This document shows positions 42,811 through 50,328 of a DNA stretch of 50,512 nt, one piece after another (position 1 is the first letter of the stretch; every line of letters starts with the position of its first letter). The notes beneath the pieces were generated by a model. That model was not told the DNA's origin. It worked only from the letters and a program-made list of their open reading frames with translations, and did no database searches. The stretch covers positions 1 to 50,512 of the forward strand of contig QKCL01000014.1 in assembly GCA_003246895.1 (NCBI GenBank), in the 5' to 3' direction. Made by a program: the position numbers and the translations under genes. This DNA is from Spirochaetota bacterium. GTDB taxonomy: Bacteria > Spirochaetota > UBA4802 > UBA5550.

Positions 42811-42835
42811 ATAAAAAATATAAAAGAGAGGGTTT

Positions 42836-43861
42836 ATGAATTTTTCAAGAATAAAATTTTTACTGCTTACTATGCTGATAACGGCTTCATGTAACGGACT
42901 CTTTGCAGCATCTGTTTCCATTACCGCAACGGGAAGTGCATCACAGACAGACATGAACAATCTGGCTGCCCAGATAAACAGCAACGGTGACTTTCAGAAA
43001 CTGGGTAAACTCAGCGACTTCGCAAGGGGCATGGCAGACACTCAGACCGCAACTGCAGTTAACGGCGGTTCACTGTTCGCCTACCAGAACTATGAACTGT
43101 TTTCGATAAGTGCCGGATACATGGCCGCATTTCAGCTTCCCACACTGAGCGGAAATGCAAGTGATGCAATTGAAGATGACCTTAAGGACGACGGTGATAC
43201 ATATGCCGGAGCAGACGGAAAATTCACATATGTAAACATCGGTGTCAACACATCCTTCATTGTGCCCAACACATACATGAACTTTAAAATGGGCGGAATA
43301 AACATAAATGAAGACAACATAAAAATCAAATCCAGGTTCTACGCCCTGGGACTTAACTACTCATTTATATCCGCATCATCGGCTCCAAGCAACATCTTCA
43401 AATGGCGGGGAATAAGCCTGAAAACCGGAATTGTATATCAGGAAACAGACTCAAAGTTCAGGCTTGATTTCGATTCAGTTTATACGGAAGGAGCATACAG
43501 CTATGACCTTGAAGTAGACCTCCATTCAGAATCAAAGACAGTTACAATACCCCTTGAAGTTTCGACCTCTCAGCAGCTGCTCTGGATATTCAACGTTGCC
43601 CTTGGAGCAGGTGTGGACATAAACTTCGGTAAAAGCGACCTCACAGTTGAAGCAGACGACGTGAAGGACGGCTCCGGGAACCAGGCCGGAATTGTCACGG
43701 TAAACGGAACCAATGTTTCAGGAGAAAGTCCTTCAATGTTCAGGCCTAAAATCATGGCTGCGGCAGGGCTGAATCTGGGGCCGGTCAAAATTGACGCACC
43801 ATTCTACTATTACCCATCATCGGGCTGGGCCTTCGGCTTTACGGCAGCCGTAGTTTTCTAG
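42836..43861 (+). CDS. Exported, probable outer-membrane beta-barrel protein
   Basis: 341 residues. A signal peptide (MNFSRIKFLLLTMLITASCNGLFA, cleavage before ASV) is followed by a polar N-terminal region and alternating amphipathic strands. The C-terminus WAFGFTAAVVF ends in Phe with alternating hydrophobics, the signal recognised by the BAM machinery. ASC at residues 17-19 recalls a lipobox but the LFAA cleavage site fits better. Family unknown; the overall plan (DUF-like leptospiral or treponemal barrels) resembles the protein at 15288. It is followed by a strong hairpin. Confidence 0.68.
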   Translation: MNFSRIKFLLLTMLITASCNGLFAASVSITATGSASQTDMNNLAAQINSNGDFQKLGKLSDFARGMADTQTATAVNGGSLFAYQNYELFSISAGYMAAFQLPTLSGNASDAIEDDLKDDGDTYAGADGKFTYVNIGVNTSFIVPNTYMNFKMGGININEDNIKIKSRFYALGLNYSFISASSAPSNIFKWRGISLKTGIVYQETDSKFRLDFDSVYTEGAYSYDLEVDLHSESKTVTIPLEVSTSQQLLWIFNVALGAGVDINFGKSDLTVEADDVKDGSGNQAGIVTVNGTNVSGESPSMFRPKIMAAAGLNLGPVKIDAPFYYYPSSGWAFGFTAAVVF

Positions 43862-43882
43862 AATCACCCTCTTCATCTTCCC

Positions 43883-43918
43883 CCGGATTTTCATGAAACT
43901 TTTTCCGTGAAAATCCGG
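43883..43918 (+). terminator. Hairpin after the barrel-like gene
   Basis: A perfect 11-bp stem CCGGATTTTCA / TGAAAATCCGG with a 14-base loop, 22 bases past the stop codon. A second small stem, GGATC-AGGGA-GATCC, follows at once. There is no T-run after it. Confidence 0.55.
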
Positions 43919-44027
43919 ATCAGGGAGATCCGGCACTGCAAGCAGCGTCATATCAATCACTGTATATTCCTTGACCTCATAAAAAGAAACAGTAGACTGC
44001 CTCAAAAAATCATTTACTGGAATATAT

Positions 44028-45092
44028 ATGTACGATATAGTAATTGCCGGAGCCGGTCCTTCCGGTTCATCACTGGCAAGGCTTCTCGACAGCAGATACA
44101 GGGTCCTTGTCATCGACAGACGCAACCTAAGCGATACTTCAGGATTCAAAAAAATTAAATCCTGCGGAGGGCTCATCTCCCCCGATGCCCAGAGGGAACT
44201 TGCCAGACAGGGCCTCGGCGTACCGCACTCTGTGCTTACTGGACCGCAAATATTTACAGTCAGAACAATAGATATTGATAATGACATTGAACGGTATTAT
44301 CAGAGACATTACATAAACATTGTCAGAGAAAAGTTTGACAGATGGCTGTTCTCCCTTATCCCGGAAAAAACAGAAAGGATGTGCAGCTGCACAATAAAGA
44401 ATATCAGGGATGAAGGAGATTCAGTGACAATTGAACTCTCCGACGGTGGAGCACGGAAAGAGATAAGGACAAAATATCTGGTAGGCGCGGACGGAGCAGG
44501 ATCCATTGTGAGAAAACACATTGACGCTCCCCGTAGTCCGGAAAAGTACATATCCATTCAGGAACTGTTCATGAGCAGCTCTGAACTTCCCTATTTCTCC
44601 GCCATATTCGACAGCACTGTTTCAGATTTCTATTCATGGACAATACCAAAAGGAAATGAAGTAATTGTGGGTGCTGCCCTGCGCCCGGGCAGGGACGCCC
44701 ATGACAGATTCAAGGAACTTAAGGAAAAACTGTCCTTCAGGGGATTTGACCTTTCAAAAAGCATATCACGCGAAGGGGCTCACATTTTCAGGACAACAGA
44801 CACATCACAGATAAACACCGGAACCTCAAATGTATTCCTCACAGGAGAAGCCGCAGGCTTCATAAGCCCAAGCTCTGCAGAGGGTTTCAGCTATGCACTT
44901 AAAAGCTCCCTGTGCCTGGCCTCGGCATTCAGCAAAGGCGGAGACATTCAGGGCTTTTACAGCAGAAAATGCTGCATGCTGAAAAACAATATATTCATAA
45001 AGAACTTCAAGTCACCTGCCATGTACAACCTCACATTTAGAAAGATCATAATGAAAAGCGGCCTCTTCTCCATGGAGGTCATGGGTTCGTGA
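44028..45092 (+). CDS. FAD-dependent oxidoreductase, geranylgeranyl reductase family
   Basis: 354 residues. The N-terminal dinucleotide fold is intact (IVIAGAGPSGSSLARLL, then VLVIDRR), followed by SCGGLISPDAQ, KYLVGADGAGSIVRK and the second FAD motif VFLTGEAAGFISPSSAEGFSYAL. This is the geranylgeranyl reductase/Tfu-type flavoprotein group, whose members reduce isoprenoid or other hydrophobic chains or hydroxylate aromatics. Substrate unknown. The Cys-rich SMCSCTIKN and KCCMLKN are unusual. It overlaps the next gene by four bases. Confidence 0.82.
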   Translation: MYDIVIAGAGPSGSSLARLLDSRYRVLVIDRRNLSDTSGFKKIKSCGGLISPDAQRELARQGLGVPHSVLTGPQIFTVRTIDIDNDIERYYQRHYINIVREKFDRWLFSLIPEKTERMCSCTIKNIRDEGDSVTIELSDGGARKEIRTKYLVGADGAGSIVRKHIDAPRSPEKYISIQELFMSSSELPYFSAIFDSTVSDFYSWTIPKGNEVIVGAALRPGRDAHDRFKELKEKLSFRGFDLSKSISREGAHIFRTTDTSQINTGTSNVFLTGEAAGFISPSSAEGFSYALKSSLCLASAFSKGGDIQGFYSRKCCMLKNNIFIKNFKSPAMYNLTFRKIIMKSGLFSMEVMGS

Positions 45093-45493
45093 ACAGACTG
45101 ACATACATTCTTGTTTCGGTTATTACATTCACTGCAGGCATTTCCATAGTCAGGTTCTTTTCCGATTCTCCTTTCATCAGGGGGTTTGGGGGAGATTTTC
45201 TCGTCGTAATATTCATCTTCGGCCTTGTGAAATCCGCGTTTCCCGCACTTCACAGCATGAAAACCGCCGCAGGTGTATTTCTCTTTTCAATTATCGTTGA
45301 AACCCTTCAGTATTTTGAACTGGTGAAATTCCTTGATATCAGAAACCGTATTCTTAAAATCATACTTGGCAGCACCTTTGACCTCATGGACATCCTTGCA
45401 TACTTCTCCGGACTCACCGCCATCCTGGTTATGGAGATGACTGTTTTATATTTCCGGAGAAGCTGCCCGTCACAGAAAAAAATAGATCAATAA
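45089..45493 (+). CDS. DUF2809-like small membrane protein
   Basis: 134 residues with four hydrophobic segments. The start is GTG, overlapping the flavoprotein stop (GTGA), so the two are translated as a pair. FIRGFGGDFLVVIFIFGLVKSAFP and ETLQYFELVKFLDIRN followed by ILGSTFDLMDILAYFSG are the hallmarks of DUF2809, a VanZ-like family. Function is unknown; the coupling suggests it places or assists the flavoprotein at the membrane (inference). Confidence 0.7.
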   Translation: MNRLTYILVSVITFTAGISIVRFFSDSPFIRGFGGDFLVVIFIFGLVKSAFPALHSMKTAAGVFLFSIIVETLQYFELVKFLDIRNRILKIILGSTFDLMDILAYFSGLTAILVMEMTVLYFRRSCPSQKKIDQ

Positions 45494-45498
45494 AACGG

Positions 45499-46314
45499 CT
45501 ACCTGACCTTCCCTGCCTTTGACTTAAGGTATTCATTATAAAAGATGTATATGGCATCGGCAAGATCAGAGGCGGTTTTATCAAGGGCACTTCCCGCCTT
45601 TCGGAAATCTCCTCCGAACTCAAGCTGAATTGAATCGGCACCTCCCGGCCTGTGTGTACCGTACTGGTCAAGGATGTATCCTCCCTGATAATTTTTCTCA
45701 TCAAAACCGCTGCCCGGAAGCACTGTGTACCCCTTCTTTTCAAAAACGCCGGCAACTGACTTTGGTCCCCAGACAGATGAAGTGCCGGACCTTTTCACAA
45801 GGCCTGTGACGGATTTCCCCTTTCTGGTTCCCCGGTATATTACACTGTTTTTCTTGCCCTGTCCGTGTATATCAACAAGAAGGCATGAACCGAATTTTTC
45901 CGCACACCGTGAAACATACCCGGAAAGTTTCCCGTGATATCCGTCATAGTATGGTTTCATCCGTTCATCCTCATATGCATTGGCCCTTTCCCTGTTTACG
46001 TCGACCTGCTTTCTGGGAAACCCGGCAATGACCATGTATGGGGAAAGGCCGTAACGTTTCTTTAGAATATCCGCAGTTTTCCGGGCAAGGATATCGGTAT
46101 TTTTATCCGGTTTCACGCGGAAAAGCTTTACCCCCTTCCCCTCCCTGGCCGGAATACCCTTAATCAGGTTTTTATCCCTGCCGCCGTGAGGAGCTGAAAG
46201 TATTACAGGAAAGGTTCCCGCCTGTTCCTGAATGAGGGGGGTTTCAGAAAAAACATATTTTCCTTGAAATATTAGAAGTGAATAAATAAAAAGAAATGAA
46301 AGAATTCTGGACAT
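45499..46314 (-). CDS. Exported N-formylglutamate amidohydrolase-like protein
   Basis: About 271 residues. The ATG at 46314 is chosen because CAGGAG lies 6 bases upstream; the longer reading has no such site. A signal peptide (MSRILSFLFIYSLLIFQGKYVFS) comes first, then family motifs: VILSAPHGGRD, a metal site, VDVNRERANAYEDERM, LLVDIHGQGK and IQLEFGGDFR. The cytoplasmic enzymes of this family hydrolyse formylglutamate in histidine breakdown; an exported form is more likely to act on another amide, perhaps an envelope or host compound (inference). Confidence 0.72.
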   Translation of the reverse strand: MSRILSFLFIYSLLIFQGKYVFSETPLIQEQAGTFPVILSAPHGGRDKNLIKGIPAREGKGVKLFRVKPDKNTDILARKTADILKKRYGLSPYMVIAGFPRKQVDVNRERANAYEDERMKPYYDGYHGKLSGYVSRCAEKFGSCLLVDIHGQGKKNSVIYRGTRKGKSVTGLVKRSGTSSVWGPKSVAGVFEKKGYTVLPGSGFDEKNYQGGYILDQYGTHRPGGADSIQLEFGGDFRKAGSALDKTASDLADAIYIFYNEYLKSKAGKVR

Positions 46315-46395
46315 GTTATTCTCCTGCATTTTAGAGAGACATGCCCTGTTATCAGAACACAATAAAAAAATAAAGCAATATTTACAGGAGACATT

Positions 46396-46965
46396 ATGAA
46401 AAGACTACTTTTCCCGGTATTATCACTGATAATGCTGTCAGCACTTTTTTCGTGCAAATCAATTCAGGAAAACATCGATGCAAGAAAAAACCTCACAAAA
46501 TGCAAATATGAATTTATAAAGATAGAACCTGTTTCCGTAACCCTTGACGGAGTGAAACTCAAAAGTGTTCAGTTCGACGCAAAGTTCAGAATCACAAATA
46601 CCACAAAAACAGATGTTGCCATGGACAAGATCAGCGGCACCATACTTCTTGACAACAACCAGGCAGGTACACTGACTCACGCCCGATATGTAAAAATAAA
46701 AAAGGGAGCCTCAGCTGTTGAGCCCATCTCAATTTCAATTCCATTCAAAAGTGCCATGAAGGCTCTGGGACACATGCCCAAATACATCACATTTGACCTG
46801 AAAGTATACATGAACCTCATAATAGGCAAATACAATCTGGGAGCATCTATCCCTGTAAATGTAAAGATCAAGACGCCAGTACCATACGACACAATCAAGA
46901 AGATGATGGTGAAACAGGCGAAAAAGTCGCTCAAGAGCGGCGCATTCAAGAAGTTCTTCAACTAG
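46396..46965 (+). CDS. LEA14-like (WHy domain) lipoprotein
   Basis: 189 residues. A type II signal peptide ends in the lipobox LFSC (Cys20), followed by KSIQ. The middle shows the LEA-type-2 pattern: LKSVQFDAKFRITNTTKTDVAMDKISGTILLDNNQAGTL, i.e. paired beta strands with an NTT-x-x-D turn. C-terminal positive helix (KQAKKSLKSGAFKKFF). AGGAG precedes the ATG. In bacteria such proteins sit on the envelope; function unclear. It is 20 bases before the sirtuin gene and may be co-transcribed. Confidence 0.78.
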   Translation: MKRLLFPVLSLIMLSALFSCKSIQENIDARKNLTKCKYEFIKIEPVSVTLDGVKLKSVQFDAKFRITNTTKTDVAMDKISGTILLDNNQAGTLTHARYVKIKKGASAVEPISISIPFKSAMKALGHMPKYITFDLKVYMNLIIGKYNLGASIPVNVKIKTPVPYDTIKKMMVKQAKKSLKSGAFKKFFN

Positions 46966-46985
46966 AAACGGGACAGTAACCTTTT

Positions 46986-47834
46986 ATGACAGAACGCGAT
47001 AAAAATTTCGAAAGGGCCTGTGAAATAGTTCAGGAAGCCGACGCCCTCCTTGTAACTGCAGGTGCGGGCATGGGTGTTGATTCCGGCCTTCCCGACTTCA
47101 GGGGCAACGAAGGGTTCTGGAAGGCTTACCCGCCCATGAAGAAGCTCGGCAAGGGATTCATGGACATGGCAAATCCGGTATGGTTCAGAAAGGACCCTAA
47201 GATTGCATGGGGATTCTACGGCCACAGGCTGAACCTCTACAGGTCTACCGTTCCCCACGAGGGCTTTCACATGCTCATGGACATGGGGAAACGGATGAAA
47301 CACGGACTCTTTGTGTTCACATCAAATGTTGACGGACAGTTTCAGAAGGCCGGCTTCGACACAGAACGTATTGTGGAATGCCACGGAACCATTCACCACT
47401 TCCAGTGCAGCTCACCCTGTTCATCAGACATATGGGATGCGTCCGGTGAAAAAGTTATTGTCGATGAGGAGAGGTTCCTTGCAGAAGAACCCTTTCCAAA
47501 GTGCAGGCGCTGCGGAGAAGTAGCCCGCCCCAACATTCTCATGTTCGGTGACTTCGCATGGAACAGCGAGCGCACATCGGATCAGGAGAGCCGCCTTGAA
47601 AAATGGCTCAGTGATGTAAGGAAGGATAACGGAAAATTCGTCGTCATTGAAACAGGCGCAGGAGAGGCCGTTGCCACAGTGAGAATGACATCAGAGGGAA
47701 TTGCCCGGAACATGGACGGGTCTCTCATACGGATAAACCCCAGGGACTTTCATGTACCTGCCGGAAGTAATGTTTCCATTGCCGCCGGAGGCCTTGAAGG
47801 CATTGAGGGAATATATAATAGAATCATTGGCTGA
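46986..47834 (+). CDS. Sir2-family NAD-dependent protein deacylase
   Basis: 282 residues. It removes acyl groups from lysines, using NAD+. The NAD-binding GAGMGVDSGLPDFRG (26-40), SNVDGQFQKAG, and the catalytic His133 in ECHG are present. The zinc ligands are Cys141, Cys145, Cys173 and Cys176, in a C-x3-C and C-x2-C pattern; the first gap is one residue wider than usual. The segment SSPCSSDIWDASGEKVIVDEERFLAEEPFPK is longer than normal. A cytosolic enzyme; substrates unknown. Confidence 0.92.
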   Translation: MTERDKNFERACEIVQEADALLVTAGAGMGVDSGLPDFRGNEGFWKAYPPMKKLGKGFMDMANPVWFRKDPKIAWGFYGHRLNLYRSTVPHEGFHMLMDMGKRMKHGLFVFTSNVDGQFQKAGFDTERIVECHGTIHHFQCSSPCSSDIWDASGEKVIVDEERFLAEEPFPKCRRCGEVARPNILMFGDFAWNSERTSDQESRLEKWLSDVRKDNGKFVVIETGAGEAVATVRMTSEGIARNMDGSLIRINPRDFHVPAGSNVSIAAGGLEGIEGIYNRIIG

Positions 47835-47840
47835 AAACTC

Positions 47841-48554
47841 TTGAAGTACCTTGCCCTCATTGACCCCAGGCTCCCTGAAGATGCATCACAGTCCCTTGAG
47901 AAACTGGATATTCTTCCCCTGAGGGTGCCGATCTGTGAAACAGTTGATGCACCCATTTCAGGGCACCCGGACATCCAGTTTTTTTACTGCACCGGGACAT
48001 GTTTTGCACAGCCCGAAACTCCTTCGTATTTTATCAGGGAACTTGAAAAATATACTGAAGTGAGACCCGGTCATAGTGTTCCTGTACACCCCTACCCTGA
48101 TGACATCTCCTACAATATAGCACTTGCAGGAAAACATGCTTTTCACCGTGCCGATTCCACTGACCCTGCGGTATCGGCTTATCTGCGGGACAAAAAGATA
48201 GAGCAGATAAATGTCCCTCAAGGCTACAGCAAATGTTCAGTCATGGTGGTCGATGACAGGTCAATCGTAACATCAGACAGAAAGATACATGAGGCTGCAC
48301 TTGAATGTGGAAAGGACTCACTCCTTGTCACTGCGGGCCACATAAAACTTCCCGGATACAGTTACGGTTTTATCGGAGGAATATCAGGATCAACCGATGA
48401 ACATGTTCTTTTGACAGGAACTATTAACAGACATCCCGACAGGGAAAGGATTGAAAAATTCATTGAGTCAAAGGGGAAGGAAACTGTTTATCTTTCAGAG
48501 GAAGAGGCAGTGGACGGGGGATCAATTCTCATAATCCCCCTGAAAAATATATGA
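47841..48554 (+). CDS. DUF6873-like protein, possible guanidino-modifying-enzyme fold
   Basis: 237 residues, TTG start 6 bases after the sirtuin stop, without a good ribosome site, so probably translated by coupling. PQGYSKCSVMVVDDRSIVTSDRKIH, then KDSLLVTAGHIKLPGYSYGFIGGISG and LLTGTINRHPDRERI resemble a family I recall as DUF6873, with a fold like arginine deiminase and related enzymes. No catalytic activity is established. Cys in GYSKCS and the buried VVDD pair are candidates for a site. Identification is tentative. Confidence 0.55.
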   Translation: MKYLALIDPRLPEDASQSLEKLDILPLRVPICETVDAPISGHPDIQFFYCTGTCFAQPETPSYFIRELEKYTEVRPGHSVPVHPYPDDISYNIALAGKHAFHRADSTDPAVSAYLRDKKIEQINVPQGYSKCSVMVVDDRSIVTSDRKIHEAALECGKDSLLVTAGHIKLPGYSYGFIGGISGSTDEHVLLTGTINRHPDRERIEKFIESKGKETVYLSEEEAVDGGSILIIPLKNI

Positions 48555-48734
48555 TTATTTTCTGAGTTTCCTCATGATAAACTGAAATGCAAGAAGCAGA
48601 GCCATGGTCAGTGCAACCTTTATCCAGAACTTCCCGTCAGTATTTGTAATGTTGCTGAAAAATTTATCCTTTTCACAGGCGCTGATGAGGAGCATTAAAC
48701 CTGAAAATGGAATTAGTTTTGACAATATTTTCAT
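48555..48734 (-). CDS. Small lipoprotein with one C-terminal membrane helix (59 residues)
   Basis: A short gene easily missed. ATG at 48734 with AAGGAT 7 bases upstream, stop at 48555. The product begins with a lipoprotein signal (MKILSKLIPFSGLMLLISAC, lipobox ISAC, Cys20), then EKDKFFSNITNTDGK, and ends with a hydrophobic helix WIKVALTMALLLAFQFIMRKLRK. Its stop abuts the stop of the gene on the plus strand (48552-48554) with no gap. A mature piece of 40 residues with a lipid at one end and a basic membrane helix at the other is unusual. Family unknown. Confidence 0.7.
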   Translation of the reverse strand: MKILSKLIPFSGLMLLISACEKDKFFSNITNTDGKFWIKVALTMALLLAFQFIMRKLRK

Positions 48735-48807
48735 GCAGTTATCCTTTGTATTTCATAGTAATTAGGTACAGATTCTACCGTAAATTTAAATAAGTCAATA
48801 AATTATT

Positions 48808-49071
48808 ATGTCAGAGAAAACCAAAGTCACATGCAGGTCATGCGGTGCATGCTGCATAGCCCTTTCAATATCAAGCAGAGTCCCCGGTTACAGCGGAGGG
48901 AAGCCCGCCGGAGAGAGATGTGTTCACCTTAATGAAGAAAACCTCTGCGGCATTTATGAGGAGAGGCCAGCAGTGTGCAGGGAATTTTCTCCCTCTTCAG
49001 AACTCTGCGGCAATAGCCTTGAGGAAGCACTTATGAATCTTTCAGAACTTGAGGAGCTCACAAGGCCCTGA
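48808..49071 (+). CDS. YkgJ-type cysteine-cluster protein
   Basis: 87 residues. It has CRSCGACC near the N-terminus (Cys9, 12, 15, 16), then GERCVHL, NLCGIYEERPAVCREF and a last Cys in ELCGN, the arrangement of the YkgJ/Zn- or Fe-chelating family. It probably binds zinc or an iron-sulfur cluster. No ribosome site is visible before the ATG. Role unknown. Confidence 0.75.
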   Translation: MSEKTKVTCRSCGACCIALSISSRVPGYSGGKPAGERCVHLNEENLCGIYEERPAVCREFSPSSELCGNSLEEALMNLSELEELTRP

Positions 49072-49176
49072 TTTAATTAATCTCATTTTTTTGCCGCCAT
49101 AAATCAGAGTTGCCATTGACATAATGGGAAGCCCGTGATACTAATTGGCAAAATTTATTCTGACAGGAAATATATT

Positions 49177-49638
49177 ATGAAAATATTCAAAATCTTAAGT
49201 CACAGAACGGGAACAGGAATCATATCCCTGTTTTTGGCTGCCCTTCTTGTATCCATTACCTCATGCGGTGCAGGGAAATACGGAGACATTAAAGAGTTCT
49301 ATAATGACATTATTTCAACTCAGGAAAAGTATACAGCTGCCATTCCGAAAATTGACAGCTCAGATGACCTCATAAAACTTATATCATCTCTGGGGGATGA
49401 CGTTGTAAGTCTTTCAAAAAGAGAGAGAGAGCTTGGAAAGAAATATCCGGGTATTGACATTCTCGATAATCCTCCTGCAGAACTTCAGGCACACAGCATA
49501 AAGGCTAAAACCGCCCTGATCAATCTGGTGGGAGTTTTCAGCAGTAATGACAGCAGACTGGGAAAATTTGCCTCTGATCCGCAGGTTCTGGTGGCAGTAA
49601 TGGGGCTGATTACAAAGATGCAGCAGATAGCAAAGTAA
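49177..49638 (+). CDS. Lipoprotein of unknown function
   Basis: 153 residues from the ATG at 49177, chosen because CAGGAAA precedes it; an earlier in-frame ATG at 49135 has no such site. Signal peptide with lipobox (SITSCGAG, Cys29) after a long basic and hydrophobic stretch. The mature part is helical and lysine-rich (DIKEFYNDIISTQEKYTAAIPKIDSSDDLIKLISSLGDDVVSLSKRERELGKK). No family recognised. It is the last protein gene before the repeat region. Confidence 0.65.
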   Translation: MKIFKILSHRTGTGIISLFLAALLVSITSCGAGKYGDIKEFYNDIISTQEKYTAAIPKIDSSDDLIKLISSLGDDVVSLSKRERELGKKYPGIDILDNPPAELQAHSIKAKTALINLVGVFSSNDSRLGKFASDPQVLVAVMGLITKMQQIAK

Positions 49639-49649
49639 ATCTGTTAAAT

Positions 49650-49721
49650 CCGCAGTTTTGAGGACAGGAAGACCCTCTACTCTTAAAGAGTGACGGACTT
49701 CTCTTGTCCAGGCTGCTGCGG
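49650..49721 (+). other. Nested imperfect palindrome between the last lipoprotein gene and the tandem array
   Basis: Four stem pieces nest around a centre: CCGCAG (49650-49655) with CTGCGG (49716-49721), GGACA (49662-49666) with TGTCC (49705-49709), GAAG (49668-49671) with CTTC (49698-49701), and ACTCTT-A-AAGAGT (49679-49691) at the apex. A further small dyad CTTCC-G-GGAAG lies just beyond. No T-run follows. It may be a structured RNA, or the remnant of a palindromic mobile sequence. Confidence 0.4.
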
Positions 49722-49841
49722 TTATTCCAGCACTTGCCCAGGTCTTCCGGGAAGCATTCCAGTAATATTATTATCGCCTGATACTGAAGATTTACATAGT
49801 TACTCTGACACACCCCTGACACACCCCAATTTCATAGATCA

Positions 49842-50303
49842 TTGTATAAACTTTAAGGTCAGGACCATAAACTTCATGGTCCGTTGTATAAATTTCGTGG
49901 TCTGAACCATAAACTTCACGGTCCGTTGTATAAATTTCGTGGTCTGAACCATAAACTTCACGGTCCGTTGTATAAATTTCATGCTATGGACCATAATCTT
50001 CACGGTCCGTTGTATAAATTTCATGCTATGGACCATAATCTTCACGGTCCGTTGTATAAATTTCATGGTCGGGACCATAAACATCATGATCCGTTGTATA
50101 AATTTCATGGTCGGGACCATCAACTTCATGGTCCAGAGCATTGATTTTATACTCCCGAGAGTAAATTTCATGGTCCGGAGTGTCATTTTAACACTCTGGA
50201 GTGTCGTTTTAACTCTCTGGAGTGTCGATTTGACCCAACGGAGCATCAATTTAACCAAACGGTGCGTCGATTTAACCCAACGGTACGTCGATTTAGGGAG
50301 TGT
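49842..50303. repeat. 21-bp tandem array, 22 units without a single indel
   Basis: Starting at TTGTATAAA, 22 consecutive 21-bp units are visible. In the first 14, two forms alternate (42-bp higher period), TTGTATAAATTTCATGGTCGG and GACCATAAACTTCATGGTCCG types. From unit 15 the units change to GAGTGTC-starting forms, then to GTGCGTC and GTACGTC forms. In several units bases 1-6 pair with bases 14-19 (GACCAT with ATGGTC in units 2 and 14; GAGTGT with ACACTC in unit 17). An additional, weaker copy may lie at 49821-49841. There are no spacers, so it is not a CRISPR. Confidence 0.9.
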
Positions 50304-50328
50304 CGAGAGTGTCAGATTGAGAGTGTCA

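Noticed and set aside
43817-44287. Minus-strand reading frame of 156 codons opposite the flavoprotein gene
   Set aside because: It runs antisense to the well-supported flavoprotein, crosses a terminator-like hairpin and has no recognisable domain or ribosome site.
49842-50303. CRISPR array
   Set aside because: Units follow one another directly without spacers, and there are no cas genes. The period is 21 bp, below that of CRISPR repeat-spacer units.
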